Assembly (NCBI GenBank): GCA_934168005.1
Contig: CAKPMN010000022.1
Coordinates: 1-12,267 of the forward strand
Direction: 5' to 3'
Source: an uncultured Bacilli bacterium
GTDB lineage: Bacteria; Bacillota_I; Bacilli_A; RF39; UBA660
Length of the DNA: 12,267 nt
In this document: piece by piece, positions 5,237-12,209 of the stretch
Layout: every line of letters starts with the position of its first letter
Numbering within the stretch: position 1 is the first letter of the stretch
Made by a program: the position numbers and the translations under genes
Notes under the pieces: model-generated
Seen by the model: the letters and a program-made list of their open reading frames with translations, nothing else
Told to the model about the DNA's origin: nothing
Databases searched by the model: none

Positions 5237-5266
5237 AATAAAAAAATCAATAGATTATTGATTTTT
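5237..5266 (-). terminator. Terminator of the YgjV-like gene
   Basis: A perfect 11-bp stem (5242-5252 with 5256-5266) around a 3-nt loop, with a T-run on the minus strand continuing to 5240. It overlaps the stop codon (5255-5257) and faces the tRNA-type terminator at 5198-5222. Confidence 0.8.
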
Positions 5267-5767
5267 AAAACGAATAAGTGAGATAGAAGCAGAAATAACT
5301 TCTAAAACATTTCCAATAACAATTATATAGGCTCCAACAAACACATTGTAAACGCCCCATAAAACACCACATATAAGCATTGTAATTCTCATGTATTTAG
5401 GATTTTTTAAATAACTAGAAATAAATAAGATAATATTTATGAAAAGTGGAAGTAATGAATATATGCCATTATAAAATATAACAGAAACTAGTATTAGTAA
5501 AAATATAAATATTACTAAAAAGGAAATAGGAATTGTTTTCTTTTTCTTTTCATATAGCATAAAAATGAAACTTTTTGCTTCTTCCAATATTTCAACAAAT
5601 ACGCCAGATAAGGCTCCTTTAATAATATAAACAATCAGATAACAAAAAGAAGCAAAAACTTGAGTTAATAAAATATCTTTTTTATCTTTGTATTGAATAC
5701 TTACAACATATAAAAATATCGATAAAACAGAAACTAAATAATAAAGCACTAAAATATACTGATTCAT
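5255..5767 (-). CDS. YgjV-like inner membrane protein
   Basis: A 170-aa hydrophobic protein with about five to six membrane segments. The C-terminal half carries the YgjV family pattern: YSLLPLFINIILFISSYLKNP, then an Arg after the loop, then CGVLWGVYNVFVGAYIIVIGNVLEVISASISLIRF. The N-terminal part has the related IQYKDKKDILLTQVFASFCYL and GALSGVFVEILEEAKSFIF stretches, the latter where the family usually has an Arg-Asn pair. The biochemical function of the family is unknown. The ATG (5767-5765) has a moderate AGGTTGGTG ribosome site. The gene points away from the flavoprotein operon and toward the island, so its terminator region was probably the neighbour of the tRNA before the insertion. 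Confidence 0.72.
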   Translation of the reverse strand: MNQYILVLYYLVSVLSIFLYVVSIQYKDKKDILLTQVFASFCYLIVYIIKGALSGVFVEILEEAKSFIFMLYEKKKKTIPISFLVIFIFLLILVSVIFYNGIYSLLPLFINIILFISSYLKNPKYMRITMLICGVLWGVYNVFVGAYIIVIGNVLEVISASISLIRFKNQ

Positions 5768-5790
5768 AAAACACCAACCTATCTTAAAAA

Positions 5791-5796
5791 ATTATA
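5791..5796 (-). promoter_or_regulatory. -10 box of the YgjV-like gene
   Basis: TATAAT on the minus strand with only a T-rich -35 17 bp upstream. The start would be near 5784, giving a leader of about 17 nt. Confidence 0.5.
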
Positions 5797-5829
5797 TCAT
5801 AACAAACATAATTTAAAAATATAAAATTG

Positions 5830-5838
5830 TGCTATAAT
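5830..5838 (+). promoter_or_regulatory. Extended -10 promoter of the flavoprotein operon
   Basis: TGC plus perfect TATAAT (5833-5838). The predicted start near 5845 coincides with the start of the ribosome site AAAGGAG (5845-5851), leaving a leader of about 13 nt before the ATG at 5858. Confidence 0.65.
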
Positions 5839-5857
5839 AAACAAAAAGGAGTAATGT

Positions 5858-7051
5858 ATGAAAAAAGTAATAGTAGTAGGTCTAGGCGCATCAGGAGCTA
5901 TAGCGGCAATAAAAGCAAGTGAAAACAATGAGGTATTAGTACTAGAAAAACAATCATCACCACTAAAAAAGATCTTAGTAACAGGAAATGGTAAATGTAA
6001 TTTATGGAACAAACACTTATTTAAAGAAAACTTAGATATAGAAAAATATTACCATACAGATAACTATGATTTGTTAAATAAAATACTAAAGAAAAGATTT
6101 GAAGTATATGATTTTCTAACAAAAGATTTAAATATATTTACAAAAGAAAAAAATGAATATATATATCCATATTCGAAGTCCGCATCAAGTATAAAAGAAA
6201 TATTAGAACAAAAACTAGCAAGTAATAATGTAGACGTAATATTAAATTTTGAAGTAACAAATATTGAAAAGAAAAACAATAAAATATACGTTTATAATTC
6301 AAATGGTGAATACTATACATGTGATAAATTAATAATTTCAAAAGGAAACAAGTCAGGACAGTTAGGACAAGATATAACAGATGACTTAGAAAATAATTTA
6401 AAAGTAAAATTGAATGAAAAATACCCATCTTTAGTTCCTATAACATTATCAACACCATTTTTAAAAGAATGGAATGGAATAAGAACTGATGCAAAACTAA
6501 CTTTATATAATAATGATAAATTAATAAAACAAGAAACAGGAGAAGTCCAACTTACAGATTATGGTATAAGTGGCATAGTAACCCTAAACTTAAGTGGATA
6601 TGTAAATAGATTAAAAGGAGAAAAAAAGATAGAAATAGACTTTGTAGAAGACATTAGTGAGGAAGATTTCTATAACAAATTAATAAATATTAAATCTAAC
6701 AATAAAGTTGAAACAGTTCTGGAAACATTATTTAACTATAAACTATTATTTATTTTATTAAAAAAGTCCAATATAAAAAAAGATACAATATGGAACACAT
6801 TAACAAAGGAACAAATAAAAAAGCTAGTACATTTAATAAAACACTTTGAATGTAAAGTAGATAAAACATTAGATTTTAATAGATCACAAGTAACAACAGG
6901 TGGTATATCTTTAAAAGGATTAGATGAAAGCCTTAAAATAGATAAAGATATATATGTAACAGGAGAGGTGCTAGATGTTGATGGTATATGTGGTGGATAT
7001 AATCTAGCATTTGCTTTTATAACAGGTTTTATAGTAGGTGAGATATGTTAA
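5858..7051 (+). CDS. BaiN/HI0933 (YhiN) family NAD(P)/FAD-dependent oxidoreductase
   Basis: A 397-aa flavoprotein of the usual family length. The N-terminal Rossmann motif GLGASG (8-13) is followed by the adenine-ribose Glu30 and the family signature KKILVTGNGKCNL (37-49). The C-terminus has SQVTTGGISL and the FAD-binding closing motif GEVLDVDGICGGYNLAFAF (369-387). Named relatives include BaiN, linked to bile-acid reduction, but most members have no known substrate, so none should be assumed here. The ATG has AAAGGAG 6 nt upstream. It overlaps the next flavoprotein gene by 7 nt (ATGTTAA), so the two are co-transcribed and probably translationally coupled. Confidence 0.92.
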   Translation: MKKVIVVGLGASGAIAAIKASENNEVLVLEKQSSPLKKILVTGNGKCNLWNKHLFKENLDIEKYYHTDNYDLLNKILKKRFEVYDFLTKDLNIFTKEKNEYIYPYSKSASSIKEILEQKLASNNVDVILNFEVTNIEKKNNKIYVYNSNGEYYTCDKLIISKGNKSGQLGQDITDDLENNLKVKLNEKYPSLVPITLSTPFLKEWNGIRTDAKLTLYNNDKLIKQETGEVQLTDYGISGIVTLNLSGYVNRLKGEKKIEIDFVEDISEEDFYNKLINIKSNNKVETVLETLFNYKLLFILLKKSNIKKDTIWNTLTKEQIKKLVHLIKHFECKVDKTLDFNRSQVTTGGISLKGLDESLKIDKDIYVTGEVLDVDGICGGYNLAFAFITGFIVGEIC

Positions 7052-8607
7052 GAGTAAGAGAATTAAAAGTAGAAGTAGGAAATATTTTAACTAAAGATGT
7101 AATAGCTGCTAAATTAAAAACTAGTAAGGAAAATATAATATCATATGAGATAAAAAAAGAATCACTAGATGCAAGAGATAAAAACAAGATATATTTTGTA
7201 TATGAAGTAAATGTTAAAGTTAAAAATAAAATAACAGGCATTAAAAATGTAGAAGAAATAGAAGAAAAACACTATGAGTTTCCAAAACTTAAAGTAATAG
7301 ACAAAAATATAATAGTAGTAGGATCAGGCCCAGCCGGACTTTTTACAGCTTATATATTATGTGAAAATGGTTACAAGGTTACATTAATAGAAAGAGGATC
7401 TACTGTAGAAGATAGAGTAAAAAAAGTAGAACAATTTTGGAATACAGGTAAACTAGATATAAATTCAAATGTTCAATTTGGGGAAGGTGGAGCAGGAACT
7501 TTTTCAGATGGGAAATTAAACACTTTAGTAAAAGATGAATTTAAAAGAGGAGAAAAAGTTCTAGAAACATTTGTTAAATTTGGAGCTTTAAAAGATATAA
7601 TGTATTCATATAAACCACATATTGGGACAAATATATTAAGAAATGTAATAACAAATATGAGAGAATATATGAAAAAAAAGAATGTAAAATTCTATTTTGA
7701 TACATGTATGACAGATATAATAATAGAAGATAATAAAGTAACAGGAATACAAATAAATAATAGCGAAGTGTTAAAGACAGATATACTAGTACTAGCATTA
7801 GGACATAGTGCAAGAGATACATTCAAAATGTTATATGAAAAACATATACCAATGGAAGCTAAACCATTTGCAGTAGGATTTAGAGTAGAACATCCCCAAA
7901 AAATGATAGATGAATCACAATATGGATTAAAATATCAAAAGTACTTAAATAAAGCTACATACAAATTAACATATAAATCATCTAATAATAGAGGAGTATA
8001 TTCTTTTTGTATGTGTCCTGGAGGATATGTAGTCAATGCATCAAGTGAAGAAAATAGACTAGCAATAAATGGAATGAGTAATCACGAAAGAGAAAGTAAA
8101 AATGCTAATAGTGCTATAATAGTTACAGTCAAAAAAGAAGATTTTAATAATGACATATTTGAAGCAATATCTTTTCAAAGAAAAATAGAAGAAAAAGCAT
8201 ATAATCTAAAGCATGGTAAAATACCAGTGCAATTATTAAAAGATTATATGAATAATATAGAATCAAGTAAAATTGGTAACGTAGATGTCATAACAAAAGG
8301 CTCTTATGAATTGGCAAATTTAAATGAAATATTACCTAAAGAATTAAATGACGCTATAAAAGAAGCTTTTCCATACTTTGGTAAAAAGATAAAAGGCTTT
8401 GATAGAGATGATGCTATCTTACTTGGAGTAGAATCGAGAACATCTTCTCCAATTAGAATACTAAGAGATGATAATTTAATGTCTTCTATAAGAGGATTAT
8501 ACCCAGTAGGAGAAGGCGCAGGCTATGCTGGAGGAATAACATCAGCAGCAATAGATGGTATAAAATGTGCCGAAGAAATTCATAAATATTTGAATAAAAA
8601 TTCTTGA
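7045..8607 (+). CDS. FAD-dependent dehydrogenase of the COG2509 type
   Basis: A 520-aa protein. Residues 1-85 form a small N-terminal domain typical of this group (LRVRELKVEVG...). The FAD-binding fold follows, with VVGSGPAGLF (91-100) and Glu116 at the end of the second strand, then the characteristic NVQFGEGGAGTFSDGKLNT (about 142-160), ALGHSARDTF, the MCPGGYVVNASSE region and a C-terminal PVGEGAGYAGGITSAAIDG motif. The group is conserved in Firmicutes as an uncharacterised oxidoreductase. The ATG overlaps the previous stop, with AGGTGA just upstream (7036-7041) inside the preceding gene. It ends in TGA, showing that TGA is a stop here. Pairing with a BaiN-type enzyme suggests related redox roles, but the substrate is unknown. 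Confidence 0.9.
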   Translation: MLRVRELKVEVGNILTKDVIAAKLKTSKENIISYEIKKESLDARDKNKIYFVYEVNVKVKNKITGIKNVEEIEEKHYEFPKLKVIDKNIIVVGSGPAGLFTAYILCENGYKVTLIERGSTVEDRVKKVEQFWNTGKLDINSNVQFGEGGAGTFSDGKLNTLVKDEFKRGEKVLETFVKFGALKDIMYSYKPHIGTNILRNVITNMREYMKKKNVKFYFDTCMTDIIIEDNKVTGIQINNSEVLKTDILVLALGHSARDTFKMLYEKHIPMEAKPFAVGFRVEHPQKMIDESQYGLKYQKYLNKATYKLTYKSSNNRGVYSFCMCPGGYVVNASSEENRLAINGMSNHERESKNANSAIIVTVKKEDFNNDIFEAISFQRKIEEKAYNLKHGKIPVQLLKDYMNNIESSKIGNVDVITKGSYELANLNEILPKELNDAIKEAFPYFGKKIKGFDRDDAILLGVESRTSSPIRILRDDNLMSSIRGLYPVGEGAGYAGGITSAAIDGIKCAEEIHKYLNKNS

Positions 8608-8632
8608 ATTTAAAATTTAAAAATGCTATAAT
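8604..8632 (+). promoter_or_regulatory. Promoter for the MATE-kinase gene leader
   Basis: TTGAAT (8604-8609, overlapping the previous TGA stop), 17-bp spacer, perfect TATAAT (8627-8632) with extended TGC. The predicted start is near 8639. No promoter is visible between the following terminator and the ATG at 8707. Confidence 0.75.
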
Positions 8633-8637
8633 CATTA

Positions 8638-8689
8638 AGCAACGAGTTGCTAAAATCAGCGTAAGTCCAGTTGATTTTAGCTTTTTTTT
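8638..8689 (+). terminator. Leader terminator upstream of the MATE-kinase gene (candidate attenuator)
   Basis: A strong hairpin, GCTAAAATCA (8649-8658) with TGATTTTAGC (8672-8681), is followed by eight T's (8682-8689). Just before it AGCAAC-GA-GTTGCT (8638-8651) can form a competing small hairpin that shares bases 8649-8651. It may simply end the flavoprotein operon, but because the only promoter for the next gene lies upstream of it, conditional read-through is likely. It resembles no riboswitch class that I can name. Confidence 0.7.
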
Positions 8690-8706
8690 GTGTGAAAGGA
8701 GTATAT

Positions 8707-10674
8707 ATGAAAACATTCGATTTAAAAAAAGACAACATCAATAAACTTATATTAGCTTTTTCAATACCATGTGTAATAAGTATGTTAATAAATTCAGTTT
8801 ACAATATTGTCGATCAAATATTTATAGGACAAGGAGTAGGAACCTTAGGAAATGCAGCAACAAATGTTATATTTCCACTAGTAATATTATTTAATGCCAT
8901 AGCTGGTCTAATAGGAAATGGGACAGCAGCCAATATGTCTTTAAAATTAGGAGAAGGAAAAAAAGAAGAAGCAAAAAAAAGCGTTGGAAGCGCTATAACA
9001 GTAATTATAGTATCGTCAATTATAATTAGTATAATAGCTTATATTTTGCTTCCAAAATTAGTAATGTTTTTTGGATGCACAAAAAGCGTTTATGATTATG
9101 CAATAGAATACGGAAAAATAATTATTTTAGGAGCACCATTTATGATAATATATAGTGCTTTATCAAGTATTATAAGAGCAGATGGGTCTCCAAAATATTC
9201 AATGATTCTATTAGTAATAGGAGCTATTATAAATATAATATTAGATCCAATAATGATATTCACATTTAATATGGGAGTAAAAGGAGGAGCCCTAGCTACA
9301 ATAATAGGCCAATTTGTAAGCTTTATTTTAGCTATAATATATTTAAATAAAACAAAAAGCTTCAAGTTAACAAAAAAGGATTTTATTCCAAATAAAATAA
9401 TATTTAAAGTGATGGGATTAGGTTTATCATCATTTATTACTCAAATGACAGTTTTAGTATTGTTTGTATTCATGAACAATATTTTAACATCATTAGGTGC
9501 ATCAACTAAATATGGTAGTGACATTCCACTTTCTGTATATGGAGTAGTAAGTAAAATAAACAGTTTATTTATAAGCAGCGTTTTAGGAATAGCAATAGGT
9601 TCACAACCAATAATAGGATATAACTATGGAGCAGGAGAGTATAAAAGAGTAAAAGAAACTTTAAAGAAAGTATTAATAATTAACTTTACAATAGCTTTTA
9701 TATTTAATCTAGCATTCTTTATTTTTCCAAACTATATAGTATTACCATTTATAAAAGCATCAGATCCAAACTATGATTTATTTATAGAATTCGCAGTATT
9801 ATTATGTAGAACATTTATGGCAGTAATAACACTTAATGCTTTAGAAATGACAACAAGTATAGTAGTACAATCATTAGGCAAAGTTTTTAAAGCAACTATT
9901 GTATCATTTATAAGACAAATAATTTTATTAATACCAATATCATTAACATTAAGTTATGTATTTAACTTAGGACTTAACGGAGCTTTATATGCTGGAATGA
10001 TATCAGATATACTATGTTTTATAATATGTATATTTATCTTTAAATCAGTATATAAAGAATTAGAAGTTACAGATAGAAAAGTAGAAGAAGATAATTTAGA
10101 AGAAAATACCTATAACGGAAAACATATAGTAATTACTATCTCAAGAGAATATGGTTCAGGTGGAAGATATGTTGGAAAGTTACTTGCCGATAGTCTTGGC
10201 ATAGATTTTTACGATAAAGAATTAATAAGATTAACAAGTAAAAAATCAGGTTTAAAAGAAGAATACATAGAGAAAAAAGACCAAACTAAAAAACAATTAT
10301 ATGAAAATAATAATGATGATATTATATTTATAACAGAAGAGAAAATAATTAAAAAATTAGCTAAAAAATCATGTGTTATAGTAGGAAGATGTGCTGACTA
10401 TATACTAAAAGACAATAAAGATACATTAAAAGTATTCTTATATAGTAGTGATAAAAATAAAATAAAAAGAGCTGTAAAATACTATAATCTAGATCCAACT
10501 AAAGCAGAAAAAGAGATAAGTAGAATTAATAAAGAAAGAAGTAAGCATTATAAATTCTATACAGGAAGAAACTGGATGGATGAATCAAACTATGATGTTA
10601 TGATCAATGTAGATGAAATAGGAATAGATTTAACTATTGATTTATTAAAACAAATAGTAGAAAAAAGAGGTTAA
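8707..10674 (+). CDS. MATE efflux transporter fused to a cytidylate-kinase-like domain
   Basis: A 655-aa single reading frame. Residues 1-450 are a full MATE transporter (DinF/MepA-like, about 12 membrane segments) with typical stretches: INSVYNIVDQIFIGQGVG, GNGTAANMSLKLGEG, IRADGSPKYSMILLVIGAIINIILDP and GSQPIIGYNYGAGEYKRV. A charged linker (about 451-470) leads to a cytosolic domain (471-655) of the Cytidylate_kin2 type: ITISREYGSGGRYVGKLLA (GSGG at 483-486), DFYDKELI, VIVGRCADYIL and a C-terminal YTGRNWMDESNYDVMINV. MATE pumps export drugs or metabolites by ion antiport. The kinase-like domain is usually a separate protein with unknown substrate and a P-loop that departs from the classical one. 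The ATG at 8707 has AAAGGAG 5 nt upstream; an upstream in-frame start at 8671 would lie inside the leader terminator. There is no frameshift at the junction. Confidence 0.9.
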   Translation: MKTFDLKKDNINKLILAFSIPCVISMLINSVYNIVDQIFIGQGVGTLGNAATNVIFPLVILFNAIAGLIGNGTAANMSLKLGEGKKEEAKKSVGSAITVIIVSSIIISIIAYILLPKLVMFFGCTKSVYDYAIEYGKIIILGAPFMIIYSALSSIIRADGSPKYSMILLVIGAIINIILDPIMIFTFNMGVKGGALATIIGQFVSFILAIIYLNKTKSFKLTKKDFIPNKIIFKVMGLGLSSFITQMTVLVLFVFMNNILTSLGASTKYGSDIPLSVYGVVSKINSLFISSVLGIAIGSQPIIGYNYGAGEYKRVKETLKKVLIINFTIAFIFNLAFFIFPNYIVLPFIKASDPNYDLFIEFAVLLCRTFMAVITLNALEMTTSIVVQSLGKVFKATIVSFIRQIILLIPISLTLSYVFNLGLNGALYAGMISDILCFIICIFIFKSVYKELEVTDRKVEEDNLEENTYNGKHIVITISREYGSGGRYVGKLLADSLGIDFYDKELIRLTSKKSGLKEEYIEKKDQTKKQLYENNNDDIIFITEEKIIKKLAKKSCVIVGRCADYILKDNKDTLKVFLYSSDKNKIKRAVKYYNLDPTKAEKEISRINKERSKHYKFYTGRNWMDESNYDVMINVDEIGIDLTIDLLKQIVEKRG

Positions 10675-10688
10675 AAAACTCTTTTTTT
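10661..10688 (+). terminator. Terminator of the MATE-kinase gene
   Basis: AAAAAAGAG (10661-10669) pairs with CTCTTTTTT (10679-10687) around a 9-nt A-rich loop, with T's to 10688. It includes the TAA stop and overlaps the next promoter's -35 region. Confidence 0.75.
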
Positions 10689-10700
10689 GTATGGTATAAT
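10671..10700 (+). promoter_or_regulatory. Promoter of the XRE regulator gene
   Basis: Perfect TATAAT (10695-10700) with extended TGG; a weak TTAAAA -35 (10671-10676, 18-bp spacer) lies in the terminator loop. The leader is about 45 nt, longer than at neighbouring genes. It holds a possible 6-codon frame (ATG at 10711 to TAG) with poor ribosome-site spacing. Confidence 0.6.
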
Positions 10701-10751
10701 AATTAAGGTGATGAAAATTACCCAAGTATAGAAATTTTAAAGAGGATTATT

Positions 10752-11399
10752 ATGAACCAAGATTTAAGTAAGATAATAAAAGAAATAAGAAAGAAAAACA
10801 ATTTAACACAAAAAGAATTAGCCGAAAAGTTGAACGTAACATATCAAGCTGTATCAAAGTGGGAAAGAGGATTAAATATTCCAGATATAGAGATACTAAA
10901 AGAAATAAGTAGTATTTATAATATATCATTAGAAGAATTACTAACAGGTAAGAAAAAAAAGAAAAAAATATATTTTTTAATACCATTAATTATTTTAATA
11001 ATCTTAATTATAATACTAATTCCAAAACATAAAGACGAGTTTAAATTAGAAGAGATAAAAACAACATGTGATGAATTTATATTAAAAGGAGTTGCGGCTT
11101 ATAGTAATGATAAAACATCAATTCACATTTCCAAACTAGAGTATTGTGGCAACGAACAAGATGAGGTATATAGTGAAATAACATGTGCCTTTTATGAAGA
11201 AGGAAAAGAAAAAACATTACTTTCAAATTGTGATAAAAAAAATAATATAACACTTAAAGATTTCTTAAAAGACTTAACATTAAAAATGGAACATGAAAAA
11301 AATAATTGTAGGATCTTCAAAGAAGACGAATTATATTTAGAAATAAAAGCAGATGATAAGAATTTTATAATTCCAATAATACTAGATAGTTGCAACTAA
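10752..11399 (+). CDS. Membrane-anchored XRE-type regulator with a Cys-rich outer domain
   Basis: A 215-aa protein. Residues 4-62 are a Cro/CI-type helix-turn-helix (LTQKELAEKLNVTYQAVSKWERG, then IPDIEILKEISSIYNISLEELL). A lysine stretch (67-72) precedes one membrane helix (about 73-91), which by the positive-inside rule puts the HTH in the cytoplasm and residues 92-215 outside. All six cysteines (106, 132, 145, 160, 186, 214) are in the outer part and none in the HTH, suggesting disulfides. The outer part matches no domain I recognise. AGAGGA at 10741-10746 supports the ATG. Membrane-tethered XRE proteins are known to relay envelope signals; target genes are unknown. The next gene downstream is a thioredoxin-like protein, which could act on these cysteines. 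Confidence 0.85.
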   Translation: MNQDLSKIIKEIRKKNNLTQKELAEKLNVTYQAVSKWERGLNIPDIEILKEISSIYNISLEELLTGKKKKKKIYFLIPLIILIILIIILIPKHKDEFKLEEIKTTCDEFILKGVAAYSNDKTSIHISKLEYCGNEQDEVYSEITCAFYEEGKEKTLLSNCDKKNNITLKDFLKDLTLKMEHEKNNCRIFKEDELYLEIKADDKNFIIPIILDSCN

Positions 11400-11412
11400 A
11401 CCTAAAGTTTAG
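11396..11412 (+). other. Weak hairpin after the XRE gene
   Basis: CTAAAC (11396-11401) and GTTTAG (11407-11412) pair around a 5-nt loop, overlapping the stop codon. No T-run follows, so it is at best a weak terminator, and read-through into the next gene is possible. Confidence 0.3.
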
Positions 11413-11433
11413 ATAAAATAACTATAAATTTCT

Positions 11434-11461
11434 TTGAAATATTTTAATAATTTTATATAAT
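11434..11461 (+). promoter_or_regulatory. Promoter of the thioredoxin-like gene
   Basis: TTGAAA (11434-11439), 16-bp spacer, perfect TATAAT (11456-11461). The predicted start near 11468 falls on the first base of the ribosome site GGAGGT (11468-11473), so the mRNA would carry a leader of about 10 nt. Confidence 0.7.
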
Positions 11462-11477
11462 GAACATGGAGGTAGTT

Positions 11478-12188
11478 ATGAAGAAAACATTAAAAATAAT
11501 TTTAGGAATACTTATATTAGCATTAATCGCAGTAGTAGTTGTCTTTGCACTAAACAAAAAAGATGAAAAAAATGATGCATTAAGATTCAAAGAAGAATAT
11601 GAATCATTAAATGGTACTAAGGATTTACATGGAACAGAAGTTAGAAAATTACAAATAGATGAAGATAACCCAATGGTTTATATAACAGCAGAAGAACTAA
11701 TTAAAAAAATGGAAAATAAAGAAACATTCGCAGTATATTTTGGATTTAAAGAATGTCCTTGGTGTAGAAGTTTAGTTCCAACATTAATAAAAGTTGCTAA
11801 AGATATCAAATTAAGTACAATATACTATGTAGATATAAAAGATATAAGAGATACATTAATGTATCAAGATGGAAAAGTAGTAACAGAAAAAGAAGGAACA
11901 GAAAGCTATAAAAAATTACTAGAAAAACTAGATTCAGTATTAGCCGACTATTCTATGACAGATTCAGATGGAAACGAAATAGAAACTAATGAAAAAAGAA
12001 TCTATGCTCCTAATGTAGTATCAATAGTAAATGGTAAAGCAGAAAAACTAACAGAAGGAACAAGCAAACTTCAAACAGATGCATATATGGAATTAACAGA
12101 AGAAATGAATAATGAAATGTATGAAAATGTTAAATGTGTTTTAAAATGTGTTAAAGATAATCAAGCTGTTTGCGAAAGTGCATGTTAA
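11478..12188 (+). CDS. Membrane-anchored thioredoxin-like protein with CPWC and C-terminal twin CX3C
   Basis: A 236-aa protein with Lys-Lys followed by one hydrophobic segment (about 3-25), which acts as an uncleaved anchor or signal, then an exported thioredoxin-fold domain. The active-site motif is CPWC (93-96) in FAVYFGFKECPWCRSLVP, and the cis-proline region is YAPNVVSIVNG (Pro178). It resembles the thioredoxin-like proteins often annotated as bacteriocin-transport accessory proteins in Firmicutes. The last 17 residues hold four cysteines spaced C-x3-C-x7-C-x3-C (220, 224, 232, 236), ending on the final Cys. The likely role is extracytoplasmic thiol-disulfide exchange. The start is the ATG at 11478 with GGAGGT 4 nt upstream; an in-frame ATG at 11460 overlaps the -10 box and would be untranscribed. 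Substrates are unknown, the Cys-rich neighbour being one candidate. Confidence 0.85.
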   Translation: MKKTLKIILGILILALIAVVVVFALNKKDEKNDALRFKEEYESLNGTKDLHGTEVRKLQIDEDNPMVYITAEELIKKMENKETFAVYFGFKECPWCRSLVPTLIKVAKDIKLSTIYYVDIKDIRDTLMYQDGKVVTEKEGTESYKKLLEKLDSVLADYSMTDSDGNEIETNEKRIYAPNVVSIVNGKAEKLTEGTSKLQTDAYMELTEEMNNEMYENVKCVLKCVKDNQAVCESAC

Positions 12189-12209
12189 AAGTCTCTAAGA
12201 GGCTTTTTT
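12187..12209 (+). terminator. Terminator of the thioredoxin-like gene
   Basis: AAAAGTCTC (12187-12195) pairs with GAGGCTTTT (12199-12207, one G-T pair) around TAA, followed by T's to 12209. It begins within the TAA stop. Confidence 0.85.

Noticed and set aside
7574..7822. Minus-strand ORFs inside the flavoprotein and MATE genes
   Set aside because: They are low-complexity Leu/Tyr/Ile-rich shadows of strong plus-strand genes, without ribosome sites or promoters.
8638..8689. A named riboswitch in the MATE leader
   Set aside because: The leader is only about 50 nt and matches no riboswitch consensus that I can recall, so only a generic attenuator is proposed.
8671..8706. Upstream in-frame start for the MATE-kinase protein at 8671
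   Set aside because: It lies within the terminator hairpin and T-run and would add residues not typical of MATE N-termini; AAAGGAG at 8695-8701 points to 8707.
11460..11477. ATG at 11460 as the start of the thioredoxin-like protein
   Set aside because: It overlaps the TATAAT -10 box (11456-11461), so it would lie upstream of the transcript; the ATG at 11478 has GGAGGT in front.
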